Below, one piece after another: positions 16,663 through 25,329 of a DNA stretch of 64,000 bases (position 1 is the stretch's first letter; every line of letters begins with the position of its first letter). The stretch comes from Acidobacteriota bacterium. Its GTDB lineage: Bacteria > Acidobacteriota > Terriglobia > Bryobacterales > Bryobacteraceae. The stretch lies in assembly GCA_016185425.1 (NCBI GenBank), contig JACPNQ010000020.1:1-64000 (forward strand), given 5' to 3'. The notes under the pieces were generated by a model. That model was given only the letters and a program-made list of their open reading frames with translations. It searched no databases and was not told where the DNA came from. A program made the translations under genes and the position numbers.

Positions 16663-17421
16663 TCAGATACCGGCGTACCAGGAGTAGCCTTCTTCCGGCG
16701 CCGCGGAGCCCAGGCCCTTGCCGAACCCTTTCATTGTGTCGGTGACCGTCAGGCGGGTGATGTATTTTACGCTCTTGTAGCCGAGTTGGCGGGGAACACG
16801 CAGACGAAGCGGGCCGCCATGGCCCACGGGAAGATCGCCGCCATTCATTCCGTACGTAAGGAGCGTCTGGGGATGCAAGGCATCAGCCATATCGACGCTG
16901 TCCCACCAGTCGCGCTGAATCGAGAAATAGACAACATACTTTGCCCGCGGAAGGATTCCGACCATATCGAGGACGTGGATTAGCGGCACCCCGATCCACT
17001 CCGCAATGAAAGACCAGCCCTCTTCACAGGCCAGGTGAGTGATCTGACTACGAGAGGGATAACGCCTGAGGCCGGCAAGCGAAAACGTTGCGGGGCGGGC
17101 GACCATGCCGTCGACCGTAAGCCGCCAGTCAGCGAATCCTCCGGCTTGCAGGAGCTTGAAGTCCTCGCTCTGCGGGGGCTTGCCGTTCGCGAACGGCGTT
17201 TTCGTAATCTGGCTGCGGGGGAACTCACGGGCCAGCGAGTGGCGCGTCAGGAGCCGGTGGGTGCCGTAGGTCAGCGTTTCACCGGGGCCGTAGAGACCGC
17301 CATGATCGGGAGGGATCAGGCCGTATCGATCCGCAAGCGCGGCGGCCACGGCAAGACCGGATGCGCCCCCCGCCGCCGCGAGCCCTGCGGTGAACAGTTT
17401 GCGGCGTGAAAGGTTAGTCAT
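16663..17421 (-). CDS. SUOX-fold molybdopterin oxidoreductase, Tat-exported
   Basis: The 252-residue protein has a twin-arginine leader (LSRRKLFTAGLAAAGG) and the sulfite-oxidase (SUOX) fold. The molybdenum-ligating cysteine is in LACEEGWS (C132), followed by a YVVYFSIQRDWWDS segment and a GGPLRLRVPRQLGYKSVK dimolybdopterin-site segment. It is shorter than plant sulfite oxidase and closer to MsrP/YedY-like enzymes. It overlaps the following cytochrome b gene by four bases (ATGA), in the order cytochrome, then molybdoenzyme on the minus strand. The natural substrate (sulfite, methionine sulfoxide or another S/N-oxide) is not determined. Confidence 0.85.
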   Translation of the reverse strand: MTNLSRRKLFTAGLAAAGGASGLAVAAALADRYGLIPPDHGGLYGPGETLTYGTHRLLTRHSLAREFPRSQITKTPFANGKPPQSEDFKLLQAGGFADWRLTVDGMVARPATFSLAGLRRYPSRSQITHLACEEGWSFIAEWIGVPLIHVLDMVGILPRAKYVVYFSIQRDWWDSVDMADALHPQTLLTYGMNGGDLPVGHGGPLRLRVPRQLGYKSVKYITRLTVTDTMKGFGKGLGSAAPEEGYSWYAGI

Positions 17422-18194
17422 GCGTCCTCCTTATGTGCAGCGGTCTCCGGTATATCGGCGCGGCCCGTGATCATGGCTCGCGTGCGGTTCGTGAATCCCG
17501 CAAAACAAACCATCCCGATGTGGACCAGAACGAAGAGTACGAGAGACAGGGAAACGATGAAATGAATCGTGCGCGCGGACTGCTGGCCGCCGAATACAGT
17601 GACCGTAGCAGGAAACGCAGACGTGAAGGCGGGGGACATGGCCACGCCCGTCCAGATCATAAGCGGGAATAGAACGAAGATCACGGACAGGTAGGCGAGC
17701 CGCTGCAGCACGTTATAAGACCGGGCCTCCGCTTCGCCCGCCGGCTTGAAGCGCAGATGGTTCGCGATTACCCTCGATATCTCACGCCGCGAGAGGCCGG
17801 CTCCCTCCGGGACCAGATTCTTCCGGAAATGCCCGTTAAAGAGGCCGGCGACCGCGTAGAGTAAGCCAGTCAGTACTGCGACCCACGCGGCTTGGAAGTG
17901 GAGGTACCGGCTCCAGCCGTTCTGGTCGGGCAGTACGAATCCATAGCCAGTCAAGACAGATGGTCTCGATGCCGGGATCGGCAGATCGAAGAGTGACGGG
18001 GTTAATACGTTGCCGACTTCCCCCCAATAGAAACGAGGGTGGGAGATGACGATTTCCACTCCGCTGACGAGGAGGGCAACGAAGCACAGCGCAGTGATCC
18101 AGTGAGTGACGCGGACGAGGGCGGTATGCCGGGGCGTATGCGTCGTGGTTGGGGCGGCGGAGCCAAGACCGGAAACCCAAGCAGAATCGGCCAC
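17418..18194 (-). CDS. Cytochrome b561-type membrane subunit
   Basis: The 258-residue protein has four to five hydrophobic segments. Histidines suited to heme b ligation lie in VTHWITALCFVALLVSGVEI, YLHFQAAWVAVLTGLLYAVA, TIHFIVSLSLVLFVLVH and nearby. It belongs to the bacterial cytochrome b561/DUF4405-like group that passes electrons between quinones and a periplasmic partner. The gene overlaps the SUOX-fold enzyme gene, so the two very likely form one electron-transfer unit at the inner membrane. It is divergent from padR. Confidence 0.82.
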   Translation of the reverse strand: MADSAWVSGLGSAAPTTTHTPRHTALVRVTHWITALCFVALLVSGVEIVISHPRFYWGEVGNVLTPSLFDLPIPASRPSVLTGYGFVLPDQNGWSRYLHFQAAWVAVLTGLLYAVAGLFNGHFRKNLVPEGAGLSRREISRVIANHLRFKPAGEAEARSYNVLQRLAYLSVIFVLFPLMIWTGVAMSPAFTSAFPATVTVFGGQQSARTIHFIVSLSLVLFVLVHIGMVCFAGFTNRTRAMITGRADIPETAAHKEDA

Positions 18195-18314
18195 GCAGGT
18201 ATGCTAGCAGATCGGCCTTCGCGAAAGTGCAACAGAATTCGTCTGCGGCCAACGGCGGGTCCCGCAAAAAATCCCATGCACAGATGGAACAAATTCGCGA
18301 CCCCATCGTCTTTA

Positions 18315-18333
18315 TATGTTGGAGTCCAATATA
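18315..18333. promoter_or_regulatory. Palindrome upstream of padR, candidate PadR operator
   Basis: TATGTTGGAGTCCAATATA is a dyad with perfect TTGGA/TCCAA arms around one central base, extended by AT-rich flanks. It ends 15 bases before the padR ATG, between divergent genes. PadR regulators commonly bind such sites over their own promoter. The assignment is inferred from position. Confidence 0.5.
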
Positions 18334-18348
18334 ACAGGACCCACAAGT

Positions 18349-18693
18349 ATGCCTCCCACGTCACCCGATCAAGAATGGAAAAAAGGAAGCGCCGAGCTTC
18401 TTGTGTTGTGCCTGCTTGAGGACCAGCCGCGCCACGGCTACGACATTTCCAGGCTGATCGAACTCCGGTCGGGCGGCGTCTTGCGGTTTCACGTCACCAC
18501 GCTTTATCCACTGCTATACCGCCTGGAGGAACGCGGCTGGATCGAGGGCCGCTGGGTGGAAAAGGCCGAGCAGCGGCGAAGGCGATATTACAGCCTGACG
18601 CCGGAGGGTGGAGACGTCCTTCAGGCGCAGCGGAAGAGTTGGAAGGAATTCGTCGCCGCTATTGGGCGAATCACAGGAGTCGAGCATGCCTGA
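18349..18693 (+). CDS. PadR-family transcriptional regulator
   Basis: The 114-residue protein has the PadR winged HTH: ELLVLCLLEDQPRHGYDISRLIE, then FHVTTLYPLLYRLEERGWIEGRW and RRYYSLTPEG. It belongs to the short subfamily-2 type that sits in front of ADOP permease genes throughout Acidobacteriota. Its stop lies inside the next gene (8-base overlap), so the pair is translated together. It probably represses the pair through the palindrome just upstream. Confidence 0.9.
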   Translation: MPPTSPDQEWKKGSAELLVLCLLEDQPRHGYDISRLIELRSGGVLRFHVTTLYPLLYRLEERGWIEGRWVEKAEQRRRRYYSLTPEGGDVLQAQRKSWKEFVAAIGRITGVEHA

Positions 18694-21427
18694 TTGGAAG
18701 GGTATCGTTCGGGAGCGCGCCGCTTGCCTGCACCTGGGGGGCGCCGCGGAAGCCGATCTCATCGAAGAGCTCGCGGAGCACCTGGAAGACCGCCACCGCG
18801 CATTGCGCTGCGGCGGAGCAAGCGAAGAAGAGGCGCTCCGGATGGCGGTCTCGGAGTTGGACGACACGTATCCGCTGCGGGCAAAGTCAAAGAGAACTCC
18901 GCCGATGGCGAAATACGATGCGGTGCCGGCAGGCGACGCTCTGCGCGGCAATTTCCTGGAAGACACGTGGAGAGACCTACGCTATGCGGTCCGGGCGATG
19001 CGAAAGAGTCCGATGTTCGTTCTGTTTGTCGTTCTCACGCTGGCATTGGGAATTGGCGCCAACACCACGGTGTTCACCGTTATCAACACGCTGATCTTGA
19101 ATCCGCTACCGGTCCGCGACCCGGCCGGCCTCGTGTCGGTTGCGGCGGCCGAAGCAAAGGATACGTCGAAGTCGAACGGGCCCCTGTCCATCTCCCACGC
19201 AGACCTGAAGGACTATCAGGCAAGGAATGGGGTGTTCGGCTCGCTGGCAGGCTACACTTCCCCTCGCCCGCTGACCCTGCAGGAGCACGGTGCTTCGGAG
19301 CAGATTTTCGGCGAGCTGGTTACCGGCAACTATTTCGCCACTTTGGGGCTCAGCCCTGTCAAAGGCCGCTTCTTTTTGCCCGAGGAGGACAGCACTCCCG
19401 GGGGACATGCCGTTGCGGTAATGAACTACGCAACGTGGCTGTCACGCTTCGGCGGGGCGAACGATATTGTGGGCAGGACGCTGCGAGTCAACAATCTTTT
19501 GTTCACCGTTGTTGGCGTCGCACCGCCCAACTTCATCGGGTTGAACGCCATCTTCGGCCCCGACTTGTGGATACCGGCGGCGATGTCGGAGAAGTTGTTC
19601 CCGACTTACATGCAGAACGCTTTGAACGATCGAGGCAAAGCCTTCTTCCAGGCAGCCGGACGATTGAATCCGGGAGTCACTCGGGCGCAGGCGGAAGCCA
19701 ATATGGCGACCGTTGCGTCGGACCTGGCGCGCGAATATCCGGACGCCGACGCGGGAAGGACCGCGACCGTGCGGCCCATCCGTGACGTAGTGCTGACCAG
19801 CACCCGCGGCGATTCCTCGTCAATTCTGTTCGGCGGCACGATCCTGTTGGTCGTTGTAGGAGTCGTTTTGCTGATCGCGTGCTCCAACGTGGCGAATCTG
19901 CTGCTGGCGCGATCGGCGGCGCGGCAACAGGAGATGGCCGTCCGCCTGGCGATGGGAGCCAGCCGCGGAAGACTGCTGCGGCAACTGCTCACGGAGAGCG
20001 TCTTGCTCGGATTGCTCAGCGGCGTCTTCGGGCTTCTGACCGGTTACGCGGGGTTGCAACTCCTCTTCGGGATGCTGCCAAACGCCGCAAATTTCGTGAC
20101 GCCGCGGCTGGACGGCAGCGTATTCGTCTTTGCGCTGGTGATTTCGCTGGCAACCGGTTTCCTCTTCGGCTCCATCCCGGCTTTCCACGCGTCCCGCGCG
20201 AGCACGGCGGAATCGTTGAAAGAGGAGGCTCGCACCACGGGGCGAAGCAGGAGGAAAATTACACTGGCCAACGCGTTGCTGGCGGGGCAAGTGGCTTTTT
20301 CGTTTCTCCTGTTGGTGACGGCGGCTCTTTTCCTGCGGAGCATCCAGTACGCTTACGAGATCGACCCCGGTTTCCAGACGGAGCATCTTGCCGTCTTCCC
20401 GACAAATCCGGGGCAGGCCGGATACGGAAGAGCCCAGACGAAGGCGTTCTACAAGACCGTTCGTGAGCGCGTCGCCAGCATCCCCGGCGTTGATTCCGTG
20501 GCGTGGGTGACGAATATGCCGCTGTGGGCACGCGCCCTGAATGGGCTGCATGTCGAAGGGCGGGAACAGCGCTCCCGGGAGGACAACAAGATCACAGCGA
20601 TCGTCAACACGATCGACCCGGGCTATTTCGCGACAGCCGGCGTACCCATCCATCATGGCCGCGCGTTCGGGAGCATCGACCACGAGACCGCGACACCGGT
20701 CGCCATCGTCAACGAGAGAATGGCGCACGACTATTGGCCCGGCGGAGACGCGCTGGGCAAGCGAATCCAACTGCCGGGTGAGAAGGGTATGCGGCAGATT
20801 GTGGGGATCGCCAGAACCGCCAACTACTCCGCGTGGGGTGAGCCGCCGCAACCCTGCGTTTACGTGCCGATGGAGCAGAACTATTCCGATTCCATGGTCC
20901 TCTACGTACGAACCAAGGGAGATCCGCGGCAGATTCTGATCCCGGTCCGGCGCGAGATTGGAGCCGCGGCACCGCAAGTTCTGATCGGAACCACGCGAAC
21001 GGGACCCGAGGTGATCGACGGCGGCTTATTTCAGGCGAGGATGGGCGTGGCATTGCTTAGCGTTTTCGGGCTGCTGGCACTGGGGCTCGCGAGCATCGGA
21101 CTGTACGGGATTATGGCTTACTCGGTGAGTCAGCGAACGCGGGAGATCGGATTGCGCATGGCGTTGGGCGCAGCCCAGGCCAGCGTGCTTCGGCTGATTC
21201 TGAAACAGGGGATGTCGCTGGTCCTGACCGGCGTACTGATCGGCTTTGCGGCGGCAATCCTGGTTGGACGCCTACTGAGCAGAATGCTGTACGGCGTCAG
21301 CGCGAGCGATCCGGCAAGTATGGCGGGGGCAGCGTTGGTTCTGCTGGCGGTCGCGTTTTTGGCGTGCTATCTGCCGGCATACAGGGCGAGCCGCGTGGAC
21401 CCGTTGACGGCCTTACGCGAGCGATGA
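18686..21427 (+). CDS. ADOP family duplicated permease (MacB/FtsX type)
   Basis: The 913-residue protein has an N-terminal helical prefix (about 1-75), a first transmembrane helix (MFVLFVVLTLALGIGANTTVFTVI), a MacB-type periplasmic domain and an FtsX permease block. A second TM-periplasmic-FtsX set follows and ends in DPLTALRER. This is the acidobacterial duplicated orphan permease: a MacB-like efflux permease without its own ATPase gene. The substrate is unknown; relatives export macrolides or lipoproteins. AGGAG precedes the ATG at 18686, which overlaps the padR stop. Confidence 0.9.
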   Translation: MPDWKGIVRERAACLHLGGAAEADLIEELAEHLEDRHRALRCGGASEEEALRMAVSELDDTYPLRAKSKRTPPMAKYDAVPAGDALRGNFLEDTWRDLRYAVRAMRKSPMFVLFVVLTLALGIGANTTVFTVINTLILNPLPVRDPAGLVSVAAAEAKDTSKSNGPLSISHADLKDYQARNGVFGSLAGYTSPRPLTLQEHGASEQIFGELVTGNYFATLGLSPVKGRFFLPEEDSTPGGHAVAVMNYATWLSRFGGANDIVGRTLRVNNLLFTVVGVAPPNFIGLNAIFGPDLWIPAAMSEKLFPTYMQNALNDRGKAFFQAAGRLNPGVTRAQAEANMATVASDLAREYPDADAGRTATVRPIRDVVLTSTRGDSSSILFGGTILLVVVGVVLLIACSNVANLLLARSAARQQEMAVRLAMGASRGRLLRQLLTESVLLGLLSGVFGLLTGYAGLQLLFGMLPNAANFVTPRLDGSVFVFALVISLATGFLFGSIPAFHASRASTAESLKEEARTTGRSRRKITLANALLAGQVAFSFLLLVTAALFLRSIQYAYEIDPGFQTEHLAVFPTNPGQAGYGRAQTKAFYKTVRERVASIPGVDSVAWVTNMPLWARALNGLHVEGREQRSREDNKITAIVNTIDPGYFATAGVPIHHGRAFGSIDHETATPVAIVNERMAHDYWPGGDALGKRIQLPGEKGMRQIVGIARTANYSAWGEPPQPCVYVPMEQNYSDSMVLYVRTKGDPRQILIPVRREIGAAAPQVLIGTTRTGPEVIDGGLFQARMGVALLSVFGLLALGLASIGLYGIMAYSVSQRTREIGLRMALGAAQASVLRLILKQGMSLVLTGVLIGFAAAILVGRLLSRMLYGVSASDPASMAGAALVLLAVAFLACYLPAYRASRVDPLTALRER

Positions 21428-21434
21428 CGGCGCT

Positions 21435-22112
21435 ATGAACCCGGCATCTCGAAACTCCAGGACCGGCCGGCGCCTTTGGATTGCGATGGCCATCCTGTGC
21501 GCCATCGGCGCGGCGGCGGTAGTACGGCGCCTTTTCGCGCTGGGGGGCACGCCGGCCGGGAGTTCAACGCCGTTCGCCAGCCTGGATGCGAACTTCACCG
21601 CCAAGGCGCGGATGACGTTGTTGCACATTGTGCCTAGCCTGTTGTTCGTACTGCTCGTTCCGCTGCAGTTTATTTCTTCGCTGCGGCAGCGCTATCCACG
21701 GGTACATCGCATAACCGGCCGCCTGATCATGGGCCTAGGCGTGGTGGCCGGCGCGTCGGCGCTGTGGTTAAGCGCCAGCCCGGTGGGCGGAATTGCGGAA
21801 GGAACGGCAACCGCGCTCTTCGGCACTTTCTTCCTGTTTTCCCTCGGCAAGGCGTGGTGGCACATTCGAAACAGGCGAGTGGAACTCCACCGCGAATGGG
21901 TGACGCGCATGACCGCCATTGCGTTAGGCGTCGCCACTACACGGCCGATCATGGCTGTATTCTTTGCGACGAGTGCGCTGACCGGGCTGACGCCAGAGCA
22001 GTTTTTCGGACCGGCGATGTGGTTGGGGTTCGGTTCGACCTATCTCGCCGGGGAGGTATGGATTCGCTATTCGCGGCCACAAATGGCGATGAACCGGGGA
22101 ACTCATCGATAA
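21435..22112 (+). CDS. DUF2306 membrane protein
   Basis: The 225-residue protein has about six hydrophobic segments. Conserved histidines occur in LLHIVPSLLFVLLVPLQF, RVHRITGRLIM, KAWWHIRNRRVELHREWVTRM and nearby, the pattern of DUF2306. These histidines could bind heme or metal, but the function is unknown. It starts 8 bases after the ADOP stop and is probably in the same transcript. Confidence 0.75.
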   Translation: MNPASRNSRTGRRLWIAMAILCAIGAAAVVRRLFALGGTPAGSSTPFASLDANFTAKARMTLLHIVPSLLFVLLVPLQFISSLRQRYPRVHRITGRLIMGLGVVAGASALWLSASPVGGIAEGTATALFGTFFLFSLGKAWWHIRNRRVELHREWVTRMTAIALGVATTRPIMAVFFATSALTGLTPEQFFGPAMWLGFGSTYLAGEVWIRYSRPQMAMNRGTHR

Positions 22113-22170
22113 CCGGTTTTTTGACGCCCGTGGCACTGTTCTCGCGGTGGCCACGCTTAGCTTATTCAGT

Positions 22171-23724
22171 ATGCATTCTCTCGCGCGGTTGTTCAGCCTA
22201 TCTGCCGTGCCCTACTTGCTTGCGGCGGGACCGGAGACGGATCCTATCCGATTCCAGCTCTATCGCTCTACGGCACGGATCTCGCAGGGCACCACAAACG
22301 GTACTGGGGAGATTGTCCTCCAGGCGTCGGGGCCTGAGAAGAAGCTCGATGAGGCAAAGGATGTCCCCAAGGTCTCCGATTCCGTGGCCCCTCCCGCCGT
22401 GACGTTCGGCGCGGCGGAGTCTATCCCTGGCCAGCCACCAGGGACGCGCGCGTGGCGGGTGCCTGTCAATATCTCCAATCTGAGCGGAACGGGGACTTTC
22501 GCGCGCACGTTAGCAGCCAGTTGGAATGGAGTTACGACCTCCCTTCCCTACAACATTTCGAATACCCCGGCTCCGCCGCTTGTGCTGACACTCGGACTGC
22601 TTCCGAGCGAATGGAACGCGGCACAGTCACCTTGCCTTCGTATGCGTATCTCAGCATCGGGCGCTCTCGCAACGGGAATCGGGCTGACGTCCACGCTCAC
22701 CGACACTACTACCAAAAAGAATGTGTCTTCCCAATTGTTTCTCAGCCTAGACGGTACGACAGCGGCGCCGAGCGCCGCACTCGAACGCGCGGTTAACGAG
22801 ACGGGGGCTCCGTTGTACCTGTGCCTCTCCAGAGACTTTGCCTGGTCGGGAACCTTTACGGGGAATATCAATGTCAGCGCGATAGAAAAGCCAGAGGGGA
22901 CGTCCGCGGCCATTACGGTTTATTGCCGGCGGCCGTGGGCAGTTTGGGTTGGGGTGATCGCCCTCGGCGTTGGGTGTTTTTTTGCACTTGTTTTTCGCTA
23001 CTTATTGCCCGCCTATCGAGCCTTCCGCCAAGCCCTGTTGCCGGCGGCGATTCTCTACGTGTCAATCGGCCGTGCATTGGAGGCGCTCAAGGGCCGGCCG
23101 AAGGACGCGGTTTCCATCAAGTCCATGCCCAGCGTTCTTGCCGAGTCGTCGGAATCCCTCAAGGTAGATACTCTTATCGCGAAGAATCTGATCCCCTCCC
23201 GATGGGGTAATCCGTTCCGCACTCCGGACGCCGCGGCCTACAAGACTCTGCTCGATACACAATCGGCGCGGATACATACCGTTCAGATCCTAATGAAGGA
23301 AGGCATTCAGGAACTGGACAAGATACAACCGCCGACGGCGAAATCGAGAGGGGACATTGGTAGAGTCGACGCGATTGCCGCGCAGAACCCGTTCCCGATG
23401 CCAGATGCAGCCCGTCATCAAGTGCAAGAGATCATTTCCGGAGCGCCGGGCGAAGAACGGGTGGCGTCGCAAGCGACGCCTATGCCGAGACTCGGGGATC
23501 TCATTGTTTCGATAGACACGGTGACCCTTTTCACGCTTCTGGGGTGGGTCGTGATCAGCTTTGTTTCCGGCTATTTGGTCCTTGTCCTCGGCCGACCGGG
23601 ATTCGGCTCACCGCTGGATTACCTGCAATGCCTGCTTTGGGCGTTTGGGATCTCCGTCGCAGGCGCGATCACTTCGAATCCGGCCGGCACGGCGCTAAAC
23701 ATGAAGCCTCCGGAGTCACTGTAA
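22171..23724 (+). CDS. Membrane protein of unknown family with large extracytoplasmic domain
   Basis: The 517-residue protein begins with a signal-like segment (MHSLARLFSLSAVPYLLAAG). A strand-rich domain of about 230 residues follows, with Ig-like traits (VPVNISNLSGTGTFARTL). Then come a membrane helix (VWVGVIALGVGCFFALVFRYLL), a helical cytoplasmic region of about 170 residues and two C-terminal hydrophobic segments (LFTLLGWVVISFVSGYLVLVL and LLWAFGISVAGAIT). No family is recognised. A GTG at 22147 is an alternative start; the ATG was chosen because it puts the signal segment at the N-terminus. The next gene starts at the following base. Confidence 0.6.
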   Translation: MHSLARLFSLSAVPYLLAAGPETDPIRFQLYRSTARISQGTTNGTGEIVLQASGPEKKLDEAKDVPKVSDSVAPPAVTFGAAESIPGQPPGTRAWRVPVNISNLSGTGTFARTLAASWNGVTTSLPYNISNTPAPPLVLTLGLLPSEWNAAQSPCLRMRISASGALATGIGLTSTLTDTTTKKNVSSQLFLSLDGTTAAPSAALERAVNETGAPLYLCLSRDFAWSGTFTGNINVSAIEKPEGTSAAITVYCRRPWAVWVGVIALGVGCFFALVFRYLLPAYRAFRQALLPAAILYVSIGRALEALKGRPKDAVSIKSMPSVLAESSESLKVDTLIAKNLIPSRWGNPFRTPDAAAYKTLLDTQSARIHTVQILMKEGIQELDKIQPPTAKSRGDIGRVDAIAAQNPFPMPDAARHQVQEIISGAPGEERVASQATPMPRLGDLIVSIDTVTLFTLLGWVVISFVSGYLVLVLGRPGFGSPLDYLQCLLWAFGISVAGAITSNPAGTALNMKPPESL

Positions 23725-24618
23725 ATGCCAGTCGACATTCAGATATTACAGTCCGGCGACTCAAGCCGTCCCCGCCCCTACTCGATCCTATTTGCGGCGA
23801 ACCCTGTTCTTAAACAGGCGAGCGGCGCCTTGATTATCGACCCGGTGATGACGCAGCAAGCCGCGTTCAACACGTGCGTGCGGTATGCGATCGATTGTCT
23901 ATTTGGGCGTCTCCCGGCACAAGCGGAGAACTTCCTTGCCGACCCTGCTATCGGGCCTAGGATCCGCCTCATCTCGGTATTTGAAACCGGCCTGCCAGTC
24001 AGCGATCCCAATTCGCTCGTAGAGGAGCGCGTTTTCGGAGGACTCGTGGCGCCGCGCCGCGGCCGCTACGCCCCCTACCTGGCACGCCACGGGATTCTGG
24101 CCGATGTAGCGTATGCGATCAGCGCATCGGACGATTTCCGCCGCGCCTCCGCATATGGAACGACGGATGATACCGGCCGGCCCGGGACGCCCTTTCGTCT
24201 CGACGGGCAGAGTCTGATGCATTGGCACTTTCCAGACATCTCCGGTACAGTGGCGATGCATCTCACAGCCCGTTCGCTAACTCCGGCGCATGAGTTCGGC
24301 CACGCGGCGTCCAGTTATAACTCCGGTTTTGTTACCGATCTATACATACCGAATACTTCGCCTAACTTCAACGTGCGAATCGGGCGTCCGATCGTGAATC
24401 CATTTGCCACTTACAATGGGACTCCCTTTGCACCCGATCCCACGCGCGACGGGCTCGGTTACGGTGCATGGAACTCCTATCATCCGGCGCTGGTGAACGC
24501 GACGGTCCCGGCACTGATGGATAACTATACGACGCAGGTGAACCCTCTCGTCTGCCGTCACGACACCATCACCAGGGCATTCCTCCGGGATCGCCTGATT
24601 GCTAAACTCGGCCGATAA
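23725..24618 (+). CDS. Unknown protein with HExxH zinc-peptidase-like motif
   Basis: The 297-residue protein has HEFGH at 189-193 (LTPAHEFGHAASSYNSG). This is the HExxH signature of zincin-type metallopeptidases, with a glycine before the second histidine as in many active enzymes. No third ligand could be fixed; candidates are D206 and E/H residues further on. There is no signal peptide. The N-terminal part contains strand/helix repeats (PYSILFAANPVLKQA). It abuts the membrane protein gene with no gap and is followed after 10 bases by a small gene. A protease or domain-derived adaptor role is inferred only from the motif. Confidence 0.55.
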   Translation: MPVDIQILQSGDSSRPRPYSILFAANPVLKQASGALIIDPVMTQQAAFNTCVRYAIDCLFGRLPAQAENFLADPAIGPRIRLISVFETGLPVSDPNSLVEERVFGGLVAPRRGRYAPYLARHGILADVAYAISASDDFRRASAYGTTDDTGRPGTPFRLDGQSLMHWHFPDISGTVAMHLTARSLTPAHEFGHAASSYNSGFVTDLYIPNTSPNFNVRIGRPIVNPFATYNGTPFAPDPTRDGLGYGAWNSYHPALVNATVPALMDNYTTQVNPLVCRHDTITRAFLRDRLIAKLGR

Positions 24619-24628
24619 GGAGATCCAT

Positions 24629-24844
24629 ATGACACCACTTAGCCGCGAAGAGCGCGATGCTGTTATTCGCGCCCATCCCGCAGCCGAGCCCGGTTCCATT
24701 GAAGCCGATCTCGATGAGTACGAATCTTTGGTTGCGGCGGATTTCGCCACCGATCCGTCGGCGGCGCGAGCCGAACACGTCCTGGGAGGCGCCGCGATGG
24801 ACCGGTTGGCGCAACTGCACGAGAAGCTGTTTGGGCGGCAGTAA
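24629..24844 (+). CDS. Small acidic protein in the HExxH operon
   Basis: The 71-residue protein MTPLSREERDAVIRA... is helical and acidic (EADLDEYESLVAADF) with AGGAG 7 bases before the ATG. It follows the HExxH gene by 10 bases and is clearly co-transcribed. No family is recognised. It could be a partner, inhibitor or regulator of the upstream protein, but nothing in the sequence decides this. Confidence 0.6.
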   Translation: MTPLSREERDAVIRAHPAAEPGSIEADLDEYESLVAADFATDPSAARAEHVLGGAAMDRLAQLHEKLFGRQ

Positions 24845-24864
24845 TCCGTTGCTATCCTGGGTCG

Positions 24865-25329
24865 ATGACCGGTTGGCAGCTTGCGCAGTTGAACGTCGCA
24901 CGGTTGATTCATCCGATTGACGATCCGCGGATTCGCGATTTCGTCGACGGACTCGACGCGATCAACCGGCTGGCTGAAGAATCCGAGGGGTTTGTGTGGC
25001 GGCTGAAGACAGATTCGGGTAACGCCACCGATGTGACTCATCCGTGGTCCGCGGATCCGTTCATGCTCGTGAACATGTCGGTCTGGCGCGTGGCCGAGGA
25101 TCTTAGGCAGTACGTGTATAAATCCGGACACATGGAGTATCTTCGGCGGCGTATGGAATGGTTTGAACGGCCGGCGGAGGCGCATTACGTTCTTTGGTGG
25201 GTGGAAGCCGGCCACGTTCCGACACTGGAAGAGGCGCAGGAGCGGCTAGAGCACTATCGTGCTCATGGGGCGACGGCGCGGGCGTTTTGGTTTGGCCGGC
25301 TATTCGAGGCGCCGGCTTTTATTTTCTGA
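24865..25329 (+). CDS. DUF3291 protein
   Basis: The 154-residue protein matches DUF3291 from end to end: LAQLNVARL, DPRIRDFVDGLDAINRLAEES, GFVWRLKTD, LVNMSVWRVAEDLRQYVYKSGHMEYLRRR, WFER and VLWWVEAGHVPT. The fold is a dimeric alpha/beta barrel related to antibiotic-biosynthesis monooxygenases; the role is unknown. It is 20 bases after the 71-residue gene. Its end overlaps the convergent fumC gene by 11 bases. Confidence 0.85.
   Translation: MTGWQLAQLNVARLIHPIDDPRIRDFVDGLDAINRLAEESEGFVWRLKTDSGNATDVTHPWSADPFMLVNMSVWRVAEDLRQYVYKSGHMEYLRRRMEWFERPAEAHYVLWWVEAGHVPTLEEAQERLEHYRAHGATARAFWFGRLFEAPAFIF

Noticed and set aside
19820-20977. A 385-codon minus-strand frame
   Set aside because: It is antisense to the ADOP permease gene and consists of arginine/glutamine-rich shadow sequence.
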